From assembly GCA_001972305.1 (NCBI GenBank), contig BDDD01001800.1:133235-197234 (forward strand): 64,000 bases of DNA, given 5' to 3'. This stretch comes from Cephalotus follicularis. Lineage: Eukaryota > Streptophyta > Magnoliopsida > Oxalidales > Cephalotaceae. Both the position numbers and the translations under genes were made by a program. The first letter of the stretch is position 1; every line of letters begins with the position of its first letter. The notes under the pieces are model-generated. The model made no database searches and was not told the origin of the DNA. It saw only the letters and a program-made list of their open reading frames with translations. Of this stretch, positions 47,501 to 52,865 are shown piece by piece.

Positions 47501-47692
47501 AAGAGTGGACATGTGAAAGTGTGAAAAGTTGAGCAACAATCTAACAATTAATATGTGCTATAACATTGGCTTCATGGCAGGTATGAATCACCCTACTGGA
47601 GATCCCTGGCAGCAATCCGCATACAAGTAGCATGGAGATACAGAAAGAAACGTCTAAATCGCGTTGAGGCCACCAAAACTCGGAACTCTTAA
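2335..47692 (+). CDS. CNGC20: CNGC19/20-like cyclic nucleotide-gated channel, C-terminal half, seven exons
   Basis: Seven exons with GT-AG borders join in frame into 382 codons and a TAA. In order they give a cysteine-rich S5-pore loop, pore and S6, the C-linker with [15 protein letters not shown], a cyclic-nucleotide-binding domain with [14 protein letters not shown], and a C-terminal IQ motif ([12 protein letters not shown]). Proteins of this family are ligand-gated, calcium-permeable plasma-membrane channels regulated by cyclic nucleotides and calmodulin; the CNGC19/20 pair is linked to calcium signalling in immunity and salt stress. The family is about 750 residues long, so roughly half the protein lies left of the window. 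Exon lengths are 261, 146, 78, 130, 247, 175 and 112 bp, and every junction keeps phase. The introns are huge because of nested retrotransposons. I see no stop or frameshift, so the gene may still work. CNGC19 and CNGC20 cannot be separated from this half alone. Confidence 0.93.
2596..3563 (+). other. CNGC intron of 968 bp
   Basis: A normal-sized intron without a recognisable transposon or ORF of interest. It starts GTAATC and ends TTAAAAG. Confidence 0.75.
3564..3709 (+). CDS. CNGC20: CNGC exon b: pore filter and S6
   Basis: The acceptor is TTAAAAG|CAAATC and the donor CGGAG|GTACAG. The exon encodes [12 protein letters not shown], the ion filter region, then a hydrophobic S6 helix ending [15 protein letters not shown]. 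The filter reads A-G-N, where most plant CNGCs have a GQN-type triplet; CNGC19/20 members are known to differ here. It enters in phase 0 and leaves two bases, AG, to be completed by the next exon 15.5 kb away. Confidence 0.92.
3710..4047 (+). other. CNGC intron start before A2
   Basis: Host intron sequence beginning GTACAG, with no recognisable feature up to the A2 LTR at 4048. The whole intron runs to 19253 and is otherwise almost entirely transposons. Confidence 0.6.
4190..7202 (-). pseudogene. A2 pol (integrase, reverse transcriptase, RNase H)
   Basis: Read right to left: a zinc-binding pre-integrase segment ([32 protein letters not shown]) and HSDIWGPG of the integrase at 6849-7202; integrase core with [14 protein letters not shown] at 6494-6793; then reverse transcriptase at 4939-6000 with [32 protein letters not shown] and the catalytic [11 protein letters not shown]. 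RNase H ([18 protein letters not shown]) follows near 4250-4490 after the TRIM. The integrase reads GLAKRKN where GVAERKN is usual, so the catalytic Glu is replaced by Lys. Several frames and stops break the region, but reverse transcriptase remains one long open frame. Confidence 0.87.
4648..4938 (-). mobile_element. TRIM miniature LTR retrotransposon
   Basis: Two 110 bp LTRs (4648-4757 and 4829-4938, both TGTTAAGATC...CATCCTAACA on +) flank a 71 bp core. On the minus strand the core starts with the primer site TGGTATCAGAGC directly after the 5' LTR and ends with a purine-rich tract (GTGAGGGTAGA). Flanks AACCC (4643-4647) and AATTC (4939-4943) look like a 5 bp TSD with two C-to-T changes. 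The LTRs differ at about 14 sites by eye, so the insertion is old. It encodes nothing. Confidence 0.9.
7690..8085 (+). pseudogene. C1 gag remnant with zinc knuckle
   Basis: A Gly/Arg-rich stretch is followed by the CCHC zinc knuckle [14 protein letters not shown] (spacing C-x2-C-x4-H-x4-C). The large N-terminal gag domain expected before it is absent: only about 315 bp of leader separate the primer site from this segment, so gag has an internal deletion. A stop lies in the Gly-rich part (TCGTGGTAGTTAG). Confidence 0.78.
8175..11110 (+). pseudogene. C1 pol (protease to RNase H)
   Basis: The protease active site [13 protein letters not shown] is near 8185. The pre-integrase zinc site ([22 protein letters not shown]) and integrase start ([18 protein letters not shown]) are at 8293-8820, followed by a stop; further integrase sequence with frameshifts lies at 8830-9350. 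Reverse transcriptase is at 9680-10369 with [30 protein letters not shown] and [10 protein letters not shown], then stops at 10367 and 10473. RNase H pieces at 10544-11110 include DWAGCP and [13 protein letters not shown]. At least six disabling changes are visible. Confidence 0.87.
11111..11271 (+). other. Intron remnant between C1 and A3
   Basis: Short AT-rich sequence without a match to either neighbour; probably host intron. It ends in AAAAC, the TSD of A3. Confidence 0.5.
11405..13866 (-). pseudogene. A3 pol: integrase, reverse transcriptase, RNase H
   Basis: Integrase at 12877-13866 has [13 protein letters not shown], with the catalytic Glu present, and the proline/threonine-rich tail. 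Reverse transcriptase at 12158-12856 includes the catalytic-core start ([17 protein letters not shown]), [18 protein letters not shown], a frame change near 12625, and [11 protein letters not shown], in which the second catalytic Asp of YVDD is Asn. RNase H at 11738-12007 contains [14 protein letters not shown] and ends before the purine tract at 11401. Several frameshifts separate these parts. Confidence 0.87.
13911..15230 (-). pseudogene. A3 gag C-terminus, protease, pre-integrase
   Basis: This continues gag beyond the B2 insertion. A Gly/Arg-rich tract precedes the zinc knuckle [14 protein letters not shown]; the protease region reads [15 protein letters not shown], where the usual active site is D-S-G, so the second and third residues are changed and the enzyme is probably dead. 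Then [13 protein letters not shown] and the pre-integrase zinc site [15 protein letters not shown] at 13911-14168 in another frame. Confidence 0.85.
15398..15887 (-). CDS. B2 RNase H, end of pol
   Basis: Open frame from the gap to [54 protein letters not shown] and [15 protein letters not shown]. It is a close match to B1 (217-702). The apparent fusion of this frame with gag through the N run is an artefact. Confidence 0.88.
15888..16019. other. Assembly gap of 132 N
   Basis: It lies between gag and RNase H of B2. About 3 kb of pol is expected there for an element of this type, so the gap is probably a collapsed repeat and its length is not real. Confidence 0.95.
16020..16870 (-). CDS. B2 gag polyprotein (cut by gap)
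   Basis: An open frame from Met at 16870 ([12 protein letters not shown]) through [19 protein letters not shown] and [13 protein letters not shown], typical of copia gag, to [19 protein letters not shown], where the N run starts. An upstream in-frame Met at 16900 is less likely because it falls in the leader. The zinc knuckle, protease, integrase and reverse transcriptase expected next are not in the assembly. No stop or frameshift is seen in this part. Confidence 0.85.
17289..17608 (-). pseudogene. A3 gag, N-terminal part
   Basis: Starts [13 protein letters not shown] at 17608 and continues [31 protein letters not shown] and [10 protein letters not shown], the copia gag (UBN2-like) start. 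A stop follows near 17312, and B2 interrupts the gene at 17288. Among A copies here this is the only one with an ATG at this position. Confidence 0.85.
18392..19253 (+). other. CNGC intron, host part with MITE
   Basis: AT-rich intron sequence between A3 and exon c. Apart from the Mutator-type MITE at 18695-18766 I see nothing recognisable. Confidence 0.6.
18695..18766. mobile_element. Mutator-type MITE, 72 bp foldback
   Basis: Terminal inverted repeats GGGATAGGATCCTCT...AGAGGATCCTATCCC, extended by inner palindromic CTGCC/GGCAG blocks so that nearly the whole element folds on itself. A perfect 9 bp TSD, CTCAAATTT, lies at 18686-18694 and 18767-18775; nine bases is the Mutator superfamily hallmark. 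Confidence 0.88.
19254..19331 (+). CDS. CNGC20: CNGC exon c: C-linker mini-exon
   Basis: This is a 78 bp exon between TTGTTGTAG and GTATAT. Its first G completes an AGG arginine codon from the previous exon, and the rest reads [21 protein letters not shown] to PELR plus a split Arg codon. It is the start of the C-linker just after S6. It is flanked by introns of 15.5 kb and 21.2 kb, so 78 coding bases sit alone in about 37 kb of transposon-rich DNA. Confidence 0.9.
19332..19506 (+). other. CNGC intron start before J
   Basis: Host intron from the donor GTATAT to the J duplication GAAAA; nothing else seen. The intron ends at 40501. Confidence 0.6.
21310..22484 (+). pseudogene. A4 gag and protease
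   Basis: The A3 gag start codon is replaced by ATAGAGTAA-type sequence near 21320. Gag continues [18 protein letters not shown] and [19 protein letters not shown] to a stop at 21661, then further gag in shifted frames, a partial zinc knuckle ([15 protein letters not shown], lacking the first Cys in frame) and an intact protease motif [15 protein letters not shown] near 22380-22430. Several frameshifts make it non-functional. Confidence 0.85.
22490..23868 (+). pseudogene. A4 pre-integrase, integrase, truncated reverse transcriptase
   Basis: After the stop at 22482 come the pre-integrase zinc site ([24 protein letters not shown]) and integrase pieces to about 23760, including [19 protein letters not shown] and the proline-rich tail ending RLRPLTIAE. 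There the sequence jumps straight to [19 protein letters not shown] of reverse transcriptase. Compared with A2, roughly 0.6-0.7 kb coding the catalytic first half is deleted. The hAT insertion then breaks the frame at 23868. Confidence 0.85.
24137..24230 (+). repeat. 25 bp tandem repeat in hAT left arm
   Basis: Units beginning CACCATTCAACA start at 24137, 24162 and 24187, with a fourth partial at 24212, all spaced exactly 25 bp. They lie in the untranslated left arm. Confidence 0.75.
25240..25430. repeat. Degenerate GGCTAGGAA repeats in D1
   Basis: Four or five units of roughly 45-60 bp share a core like CTAACCGGCC...AGCTAGGAAAGCTYG. Related cores recur at 25800-25830 and in D3 near 58165. 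Confidence 0.55.
25876..27175. repeat. GGCGTCRACG motif clusters in D1
   Basis: About twenty irregularly spaced copies of GGCGTCAACG, its reverse-type GGCGTTGACG, and the perfect palindrome GGCGTCGACGCC lie at 25876-26305 and 27028-27175, typically 15-45 bp apart. Confidence 0.85.
26809..26885. repeat. CT microsatellite
   Basis: Two (TC)n runs separated by a short unique spacer, within D1. Long open frames here are low-complexity artefacts. Confidence 0.9.
27361..29638 (+). pseudogene. hAT transposase with BED finger
   Basis: One continuous frame with stops but no frameshift. It opens with a BED-type zinc finger ([20 protein letters not shown]), then the catalytic core with [32 protein letters not shown] and [19 protein letters not shown] intron at 28919-29022 joins HSLNPW to YYSLSWLNE. 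The C-terminus holds the hAT dimerisation domain ([34 protein letters not shown]), ending in TAA at 29638. In-frame stops at 27952, 28159, 28579 and 29339 kill it. The start upstream of 27361 may have been displaced by D1. Confidence 0.92.
30096..31079 (+). pseudogene. A4 reverse transcriptase end and RNase H
   Basis: Sequence resumes with [21 protein letters not shown], carrying the catalytic YVDD, then [17 protein letters not shown] and LDLLDETGM. Stops occur near 30402 and 30445. RNase H follows at 30477-31015 with [14 protein letters not shown] (catalytic Asp changed to Gly in DADW) and [19 protein letters not shown] purine tract GGGGGAG precedes the 3' LTR. Confidence 0.86.
31321..32219 (+). 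other. CNGC intron, unassigned
   Basis: Includes a 27 bp tandem duplication at about 31349-31402 (CCTTTTGTGTTAGTGTGCAT-type, twice). At about 31990-32200 there is sequence resembling the end of a SIRE-type LTR (AAGAGGGAGGTGAATTTGATT), too degraded to define. Confidence 0.45.
32220..32514 (-). pseudogene. K: copia reverse transcriptase fragment
   Basis: On the minus strand: [19 protein letters not shown], then [15 protein letters not shown] and IFLMKHTW, matching the YVDD-to-connection region of copia reverse transcriptase. It differs from families A, B and C in this window. It is cut on the right by the C2 LTR at 32515. Confidence 0.75.
32515..32648 (+). repeat. C-family LTR with primer site (C2)
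   Basis: Begins TGTTATTTATAATTATTTATT and ends GATTTCA, like the C1 LTR plus about 30 bp before the end; the primer site TGGTATCAGAGC starts at 32649. So it is a 5' LTR in + orientation, yet from about 32661 the adjoining C-type pol runs on the minus strand. Confidence 0.85.
32661..34380 (-). pseudogene. C2 pol fragment (integrase end, reverse transcriptase)
   Basis: Minus-strand counterpart of C1 from about 9000 to 10550. It contains, right to left, the integrase end (GVAERKN region at the right edge), the Pro/Ser-rich linker at 33550-33905, and reverse transcriptase with [19 protein letters not shown] and [24 protein letters not shown], then YVDDIIIV-type sequence near 32900. Frames change repeatedly. 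It is joined to the C2 LTR in the wrong orientation on the left and to element F on the right. Confidence 0.82.
33555..33905 (-). repeat. 176 bp tandem duplication in C2 linker
   Basis: Two adjacent copies beginning TTCCTTTTTTAGAAC at 33555 and 33731 differ at few sites. C1 has a single copy, so the duplication is private to C2. Confidence 0.85.
34381..36590 (-). pseudogene. F pol (protease to reverse transcriptase, truncated)
   Basis: The pre-integrase segment with [20 protein letters not shown] lies at 36177-36386, a stop, then integrase at 35511-36161: [40 protein letters not shown] and [12 protein letters not shown], where the catalytic Glu is Lys. Reverse transcriptase at 34798-35541 has [19 protein letters not shown] and [19 protein letters not shown]; after stops it ends with [11 protein letters not shown] (YADN for YVDD) and YFLGMQVNQ at 34372-34566. 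Confidence 0.87.
36600..37578 (-). pseudogene. F gag
   Basis: Starts [20 protein letters not shown] at 37578 and continues [33 protein letters not shown] and [19 protein letters not shown], a clear UBN2-type copia gag. A stop lies near 37108. A second segment holds the zinc knuckle [14 protein letters not shown] followed by a Gln/Pro-rich tail. One frame change separates the two. Confidence 0.87.
38007..38337 (-). mobile_element. G: LTR and leader of another copia element
   Basis: The LTR at 38226-38337 (TGTTAAAGTGAGAG...ATAACACTAACA on the + strand) has a minus-strand primer site TGGTATTAGAGCC, followed by a leader with poly(T)-rich and GATCGGCG-type sequence to 38007, where F begins. No coding part of this element is seen; it may have been deleted or replaced when F arrived. 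Confidence 0.7.
38338..40501 (+). other. CNGC intron, right end
   Basis: About 2.2 kb before exon d. It has several short frames but none with a recognisable domain, and no LTR, inverted repeat or RNA gene that I can support. Confidence 0.55.
40502..40631 (+). CDS. CNGC20: CNGC exon d: C-linker
   Basis: The acceptor is CATGTAG and the donor AAGAAA|GTAAGA. The first base completes the split Arg codon; the exon then encodes [19 protein letters not shown], followed by the acidic stretch [21 protein letters not shown]. This is the conserved part of the C-linker that couples ligand binding to pore opening. It leaves in phase 0. Confidence 0.92.
40632..41073 (+). other. CNGC intron of 442 bp
   Basis: An ordinary intron with GTAAGA and TTGCAG borders; no transposon seen. 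Confidence 0.8.
41074..41320 (+). CDS. CNGC20: CNGC exon e: cyclic-nucleotide-binding domain
   Basis: The acceptor is ACATTGCAG and the donor ACAAAG|GTGGTG. It encodes [19 protein letters not shown], the beta-barrel strands with [16 protein letters not shown], and the phosphate-binding-cassette region [17 protein letters not shown]. This is the core of the ligand-binding domain. It ends with one base of a Val codon completed by the next exon. The following intron is only 141 bp. Confidence 0.92.
41462..41636 (+). CDS. CNGC20: CNGC exon f: end of binding domain, calmodulin region
   Basis: The acceptor TTGGAATAG is chosen because it makes the phase fit: G from exon e plus TT gives Val. The exon then reads [18 protein letters not shown], followed by [20 protein letters not shown], the plant CNGC signature where binding domain and calmodulin-binding helix overlap. 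It ends in QGAIR with a split Arg codon before GTAATC. Confidence 0.9.
41637..42144 (+). other. CNGC last intron, left part
   Basis: Host intron up to the TSD CTTCA of H; nothing recognisable. Confidence 0.6.
42498..45317 (-). pseudogene. H pol (integrase, reverse transcriptase, RNase H)
   Basis: Integrase (44484-45317) carries [56 protein letters not shown] and [17 protein letters not shown], so all three catalytic acidic residues are present. After a stop, linker pieces at 43948-44390. Reverse transcriptase is at 43546-43929 ([26 protein letters not shown]) and 42915-43589 ([18 protein letters not shown]-like [13 protein letters not shown]). RNase H ([25 protein letters not shown]) ends near 42498. 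Four or more breaks separate these segments. Confidence 0.9.
45175..46519 (-). pseudogene. H gag and protease
   Basis: Starts [20 protein letters not shown] at 46519, then [36 protein letters not shown] and [19 protein letters not shown]2-type gag. The frame is lost at a run of about 15 T (near 46040). The second part has Gly/Arg-rich repeats, the zinc knuckle [14 protein letters not shown] and protease [17 protein letters not shown], which is intact at D-S-G. Confidence 0.9.
46923..47580 (+). other. CNGC last intron, right part
   Basis: Host intron between H and the terminal exon; no further feature seen. Confidence 0.6.
47581..47692 (+). CDS. CNGC20: CNGC terminal exon g: IQ motif and stop
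   Basis: The acceptor is TTCATGGCAG. The first G completes Arg; then [19 protein letters not shown] and [17 protein letters not shown], then TAA at 47690-47692. The IQ motif (consensus IQxxxRxxxxR) binds calmodulin in this family. Only 27 bases separate the stop codon from the LTR-like element D2, so most of the original 3' UTR is displaced. Confidence 0.92.
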
Positions 47693-47783
47693 AGGTAGCA
47701 ATTTTAGTGCTGGTGATATTGTAACGCCCGTAATTTTCACGTATTGTAATTTCACAATGTAAATGTACTTTATTTGTGGGATT

Positions 47784-47789
47784 AATAAA
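47784..47789 (+). terminator. Possible poly(A) signal inside D2
   Basis: AATAAA lies 92 bases after the CNGC stop codon, within the first 70 bases of D2. If transcripts end here, the transposon supplies the polyadenylation signal. The motif is common in AT-rich DNA, so this is inference. Confidence 0.3.
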
Positions 47790-47879
47790 ATGATGGTTTT
47801 CTCCGAAATTGATGATGTCGATGTCGATATTAAGTCAATTATATACTTAGAAGTGTGATTACTTGGCAACTAAACGGGA

Positions 47880-48035
47880 GGCAGTCGACTGGCACAACAG
47901 ACCAGCCGACTGGTTGACTGCGTGTGGAAGCAGTCGACTGGTGGGATGAACCAGTCGACTGGCCAACTGTCGTGACACTTGGCAACAGACTGTCAGGCGA
48001 ACAGCCGACTGCCAGGGAAAGGCAACCGACTGGAT
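47880..48035 (+). repeat. CAGYCGACTG cluster 1 in D2
   Basis: About six copies of CAGTCGACTG, CAGCCGACTG or one-base variants in 155 bp, irregularly spaced. CAGTCGACTG is its own reverse complement; the asymmetric variant appears as CAGCCGACTG on this strand. Confidence 0.9.
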
Positions 48036-48849
48036 CGTGCTCTGTTCTAATTGCATGTAACGAGATCGCATGCAGCCACTAAGAAGGCATCTTGCAGGCG
48101 CAAAACGTGTTGAGCATGCACCACCACGCCAGAACCTGCAAGGACAGAAAGGAAGAGAAAGAATGACAAGTGTGTGTGCAGGCAAGTGTTAGGAGGGAGG
48201 ATGGCATTTAGTGCCATGTGAGGGAGCTAGGGGAGAAGGAAGAGAAAAGTCTCTGAATAAAACACCTCTCCTCACTCCTCTCGTCCAGATACCTAAAGAC
48301 CAAAGAACCAGAGAAATTGTGAAAGAAATAGTGAGAAATCAAGAGAGGAAATAGTGAGAAATAGAGGGCATTCTCCACTGCTAAGCTTGGAGCTCAAATT
48401 GGAGCTGTTGGATTGACCTTGGAGCTACTGGGAGGCTCAAAGACACTGGATAGGAGACACAAAGAGGTGGACTTCCGATTTCTAACTCGAAATCAAAGGT
48501 AGGGGAAATTAATAGAGAAATCTATGCATGCATTTTGAGTTTAAGAGCAATGATATTATAAATGAATGGTATAGTTGTTTTACTATGGATTCCTGCATTG
48601 TTGTTGTGGTTATTGTTGATAAATAACCTGGCATGCTTACTGAATTTTGAATGGAGAATTGGATTGGTTTTCATGCAATGCCATGTTTGGATTTCATTTG
48701 AATTATGATGAAAACGGAGAATAATGCATGAATTGAGTTGTGTTTTAGATTAGTGTATGATTTCTGATGATATTTTGAGGTTTGAAGTGTGGATAAGTTC
48801 CTATTGTTTGTGGAATGGATTAACAGCGAATTGCTGGCACTGTCCAGCC

Positions 48850-49055
48850 CAGAGCAGCCGACTGTTTGAGTAAAGCAGTCGACTACTCGAACATCCAGTC
48901 GACTGTGCATGCGTTTTTACCCAGAACAGTCGACTGTCGAAGGAAGGCAGTCGACTGCCGAATGCTCGTGATGAACCAGCCGACTGTTTGGGAATAATAG
49001 TCCGACTGACTCAAGGATCCAGCCGGCTGTTATGAGGAAACAGCCGACTGTTATA
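48850..49055 (+). repeat. CAGYCGACTG cluster 2 in D2
   Basis: About nine copies or one-base variants in 205 bp, with spacers of about 10-35 bp that share no sequence. Again the asymmetric form is CAGCCGACTG on the + strand. Confidence 0.9.
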
Positions 49056-50246
49056 GCAGAAATTGGACCGTTAGAGAAGGTGATAGGCGTAGGTTAATTA
49101 CCAACCCTAGGTGCATTTTGAGCATATGTTTGCCCTACATTTGAACTGCTACTGTACGGTGAATTGCATTATGGTTGATTTCTAGATGTGTTAACCATTT
49201 TGAAAAGCTTGCATGATTATTTCAATCATTTTTACACGAAAATGTATATTTGTCAACATATGAATTATATATTTTCGAAATGATTGGGGAAGTATTTCCA
49301 AAGACGGAGAAAATGTTTTGAAAGATTGATTATACAATCAAATGTATTGTTTTAAGTTTTATAACTTATCACAACTTGTGAACGGAGTAATATATTTTAA
49401 ACAAATATATTTGAGTAATTATATTTTATTGCTTGACTTGTACTGTGCAATGCTTGTACCTGTGATTACTCAGCCGTTGTGCTAGTAACTTGCTGTTGGC
49501 TTGGCCGCCGTGCTAAGCAACATACGGAGGACTTGCTCCAAAATCGTTCGCAAACGGGGATTGGGTAAAAGTGCATGACGTTGGGGCCAGGAGGTGGCGA
49601 CGGTTATGACGACTTGTTTGTCTGGTTCCTTTTGGGACATACTTATTGCTTGTGTTGATATAACTTATGAGGTTATACTTGTACGGTGATCATGCATATA
49701 TTTTATATGTATATACGGAGCTATGATTATTGAGAAAATTACATGTCATACTATATCACTATGCATTCATTCATGATACGCATTACCTTTGACCTGAAAC
49801 TGCATACATAAACTTTTCTACTTAGCCGAGTGAGGACAAAGGCTAACCCCCTACTGTAACAGATTGATGGAGTAGGTTTTGATACGGAGCTTGCAAGGAG
49901 GCTTAAGGAGAAGGCTATGATGTTTCTCTTATCTCTTGTATTGAGTTATTGAACAATGACTATGTAACCGGGTTATTGTAACATGGGTTTATTTTGTTAT
50001 CTCGTACTGTATTATCACGCTCCGTTTATGGGCGATCGACAGTGATGTTGGGTTTATTATAAACTTGTTGGGCATCACGTAGTATGGGATGCGTGATTAT
50101 GTTAAATTCAGCTTTTACATGAATGCTTCCGCTAACGAAAATTTATTTATTGGTAAAATTGCATGAGCTGGATTATATTTTATGTTGATTGCCTTACCGC
50201 TTTATATGTTGTCTTAATGTTGGAAAATGGGGGGCGTGACAGATAT

Positions 50247-50611
50247 ACATGTATGTATGTTTGCATTTACAACTAGGTGACCATCTCATATCTCAAGCAT
50301 GTGACATATTACAAGAGTCGCAAATGGGAAACTTTTATAATGTTTCATGTAAAATACCAACTCTAATGCCGTCATGAAATTCATTTGGATCTCTCTGATA
50401 GAAATTCCTGTTTCTTGACACTGAATTATATGACGAGAACATTACAGGGTAGCAAGTTAAAGGATCGGTTTCAAGAATATTTGCAGTAGTAAGTATTTCT
50501 GGTCGGATACTTCTACAAACTGGTGAACATTGTAGAGAAGAACCTCATAGATCTAGTACTAGAAATTCATGGTGTTCATCAAGCTTTGTGTCTTCACAAT
50601 TTGTAGCAAAG
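50247..50611 (+). other. Displaced CNGC 3' flank
   Basis: Sequence between D2 and element I with no coding signal. It probably was the original 3' UTR or immediate flank of the channel gene before D2 inserted. Confidence 0.45.
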
Positions 50612-51629
50612 TGTTGATACAAAAATCAACTTTACAACAGTCCTCCACGTGCGAATGTTTGATTTATTGGGAAAAACGCTGGATGCTCCGAAAAAAGTAC
50701 TGGATCTCGGTTATCTGGTCTCCCCTGCACACAAAAAAGGCAAATTGTGGAAGGTTCATGAGGTTTTCCTCCCAGGGACACTCCGATGCTTAAGTCAATT
50801 GATAGCATAGAAGATAAAGCGTGTGTATGGAGACTTGGCCGACCAGTTCATAGTCTTTCTTTGGGGTATTTATAGTTGTACCTGTCGTGATTTTCCCTCA
50901 ACTGCTAACGTCTCGGAGGTTGGTGATTAAGAGTCCCTAGGATATCGTCAGAATTCTTGGCCTTATACTTATCTTGTAATGGAGAAGTTATCTCTCTCAC
51001 AATTCTTGGCGGTTTCACTGTGGGAACTCTTGGTTCCAGGTGACATATGTCAGTGCCTTATTTTATATAGAAATTTTTTCGTATCAGTGGCCCCCCTGCT
51101 CCTTCTTCTCTGGACTTTACAGAGAAGGATGAGCATTCATGAGGTGGTCTTGCTTGAGTAGGTCTTGGCTACTTGATTGGCCTGTTTTGCTTACAGGCTG
51201 TGGAAGACTTCAAGGCTTAAGCCGAGTTTCAGGGAACAATAGATGAAGCCGTAGACCAGCATAAGGCTTCTCTGGCTTTTGGGGAGGAAGTCTTTATGGA
51301 GTCGGGACGATCTTTTCATTGGAGCTTCTACACTTGTTGGAGCTGGGTGGCTGCTATGCATCCTAAAGTTCCTCAGACTGCTAATGCCCCTTCCTCTAAG
51401 CCTTCTTTAGAGACCGTTGTTGCTCCTCAACCCGAAGTTGTTCAGGACCCTGCTCCAGAGCATTCGCTGCTGTATTTCTATTTGCGTGGTACCTTTGTAT
51501 TCCTGTAATTGTAACTCTGGCAATGCAATAAAACATTTTTTTGTTTCATTTAGTCTAGCGTCTCCAAACTTTGTCAATTTGAACTCTTCAATTCTCCAAG
51601 GAAAATTTGTATGAGGACACCCAACATCT

Positions 51630-52295
51630 TCCATATTGGTCTGATATTTTTCAGGTTAGGTCGCCTGAGCTTTTTGGGGGCACTTGTATCAAAGCGCTCA
51701 GCTAACGAGACTTGATATTTGTGAGTTCTTATGTGTTCGCAGATCAAGATATGTTTTGGGTCTAGTCTGACAAGTTCTTATAGGTTTGCAGACCAGGATT
51801 TTGTACTGGTCAAATGGTTTTTAGACTAGGTCATCTGAGCTTTTTAGCCCCTGTGGGGGTACTTGTATCAAAGCGCTTAGTCCAACAAACTTGATCTTTG
51901 CGAGTTCTTATGTGTTTGCAAATCAACATACGATTTAGGTATGGTCTGACAAGTTCTTACGGGTTTGCAGACCAGGATTTCGTACTGGTTTGATTTTTTT
52001 CAGACCATGTCGTCTGAGCTTTTTAGCTCCAGTGGGGGCACTTGTATCAAAGCGCGCAGTTCAACAAACTTGATCTTTGCGAGTTGTTATGTGTTCGCAG
52101 ATCAAGATACGATTTAGGTCTAGTTTGACAAGTTCTTACAAGTTTGCAGACCAGGATTTCGTACTGGTCTTTTGTTTTTTAGACTAGGTCAACTGAGATT
52201 TTTAGCCTCTGTGGGGGCACTTGTATCAAAGTGCTCAACTAACACTTGATCTTTGCAAGTTCTTATATGTTCGCAGATCAAACTACGTTTTGATT
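51630..52295 (-). repeat. 179 bp tandem array in element I
   Basis: About 3.7 copies of a 179 bp unit: the landmark CTTGTATCAAAG starts at 51683, 51862, 52041 and 52220, spaced exactly 179 bp. Units also share GATCTTTGCGAGTTCTTATG and a GCAGACCAGGATT segment. Confidence 0.93.
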
Positions 52296-52329
52296 GCTCT
52301 CTTAGGCGTCTTTGAATGAGCATGTATTG

Positions 52330-52520
52330 AAGCTTTAGTCTGCTCGAGACTTGCTCTGACTGCTCCCTTGGGAGTCTTCTCTGACTGGGAGTCTTCTCTG
52401 ATTTCTCCTGTGTGAGTAATCTCTGAATGCTCCCTTGAGAGTCTTTTTATTGCTCCCTTGGGAGTCTGCTCTGATTGCTCTCGTGAGAGTCTTCTCTGAT
52501 TGCACACATGGGAGTCTTCT
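52330..52520 (-). repeat. Short GGGAGTCTTCTCTGA repeats in element I
   Basis: Six or seven degenerate units of roughly 25-32 bp built on TGCTCCCTTGGGAGTCTTCTCTGAT. They may be the seed from which the neighbouring 71 bp array grew. Confidence 0.75.
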
Positions 52521-52750
52521 CTGGTTGTTCCTCTGCTGGGAATAGTTTGATTCAGGCTTGGAAAGCTTTGGTCATGTATTAAGGGCTTGCTCTGATTGCT
52601 CCTCTATTGGGAGTAGTCTGCTTCAGATTTAGAGAGCTGCGGTCCTTTATCAAGGGCATGCTCTGATTGCTCCTCTGTTGGGAGTAGTCTGCTTCAGACT
52701 TGGAGAGCCGCGGTCCTTTATCAAAGACCTGCTCTGACTGCTCCTATAGG
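52520..52750 (-). repeat. 71 bp tandem array in element I
   Basis: Units starting TCTGRTTGYTCCTCT begin at 52520, 52591, 52662 and 52733, spaced exactly 71 bp, and share GGGAGTAGTCTGCTTCAG. Confidence 0.9.
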
Positions 52751-52865
52751 ATTCTGTTATTGTAGACTTGGAATCGATTCTTGTATTAAAGAAAAATCAT
52801 CTTTATTGAAAGAACTGAGCATTTGTATATTTTTTATACTTCACTGATAATACTTCCTCAAGTGC

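Larger units (their letters stand above)
47720..50241 (+). mobile_element. D2, long solo-LTR-like element after CNGC stop
   Basis: Begins TGTAACGCCCGTAATTTTCACG and ends GGGGGGCGTGACA, with a perfect TSD GATAT at 47715-47719 and 50242-50246. Its 2522 bp contain no gene. The start matches the minus strand of D1, so both are one family; TG...CA ends, 5 bp duplication and length suit a solo LTR of a long-LTR gypsy element. It holds two clusters of CAGYCGACTG motifs. Confidence 0.85.

Noticed and set aside
47880-49055. CAGYCGACTG clusters as a CRISPR-like array
   Set aside because: Repeat units are only 10 bp, spacers vary widely in length, and the DNA is plant nuclear; they are dispersed motifs.
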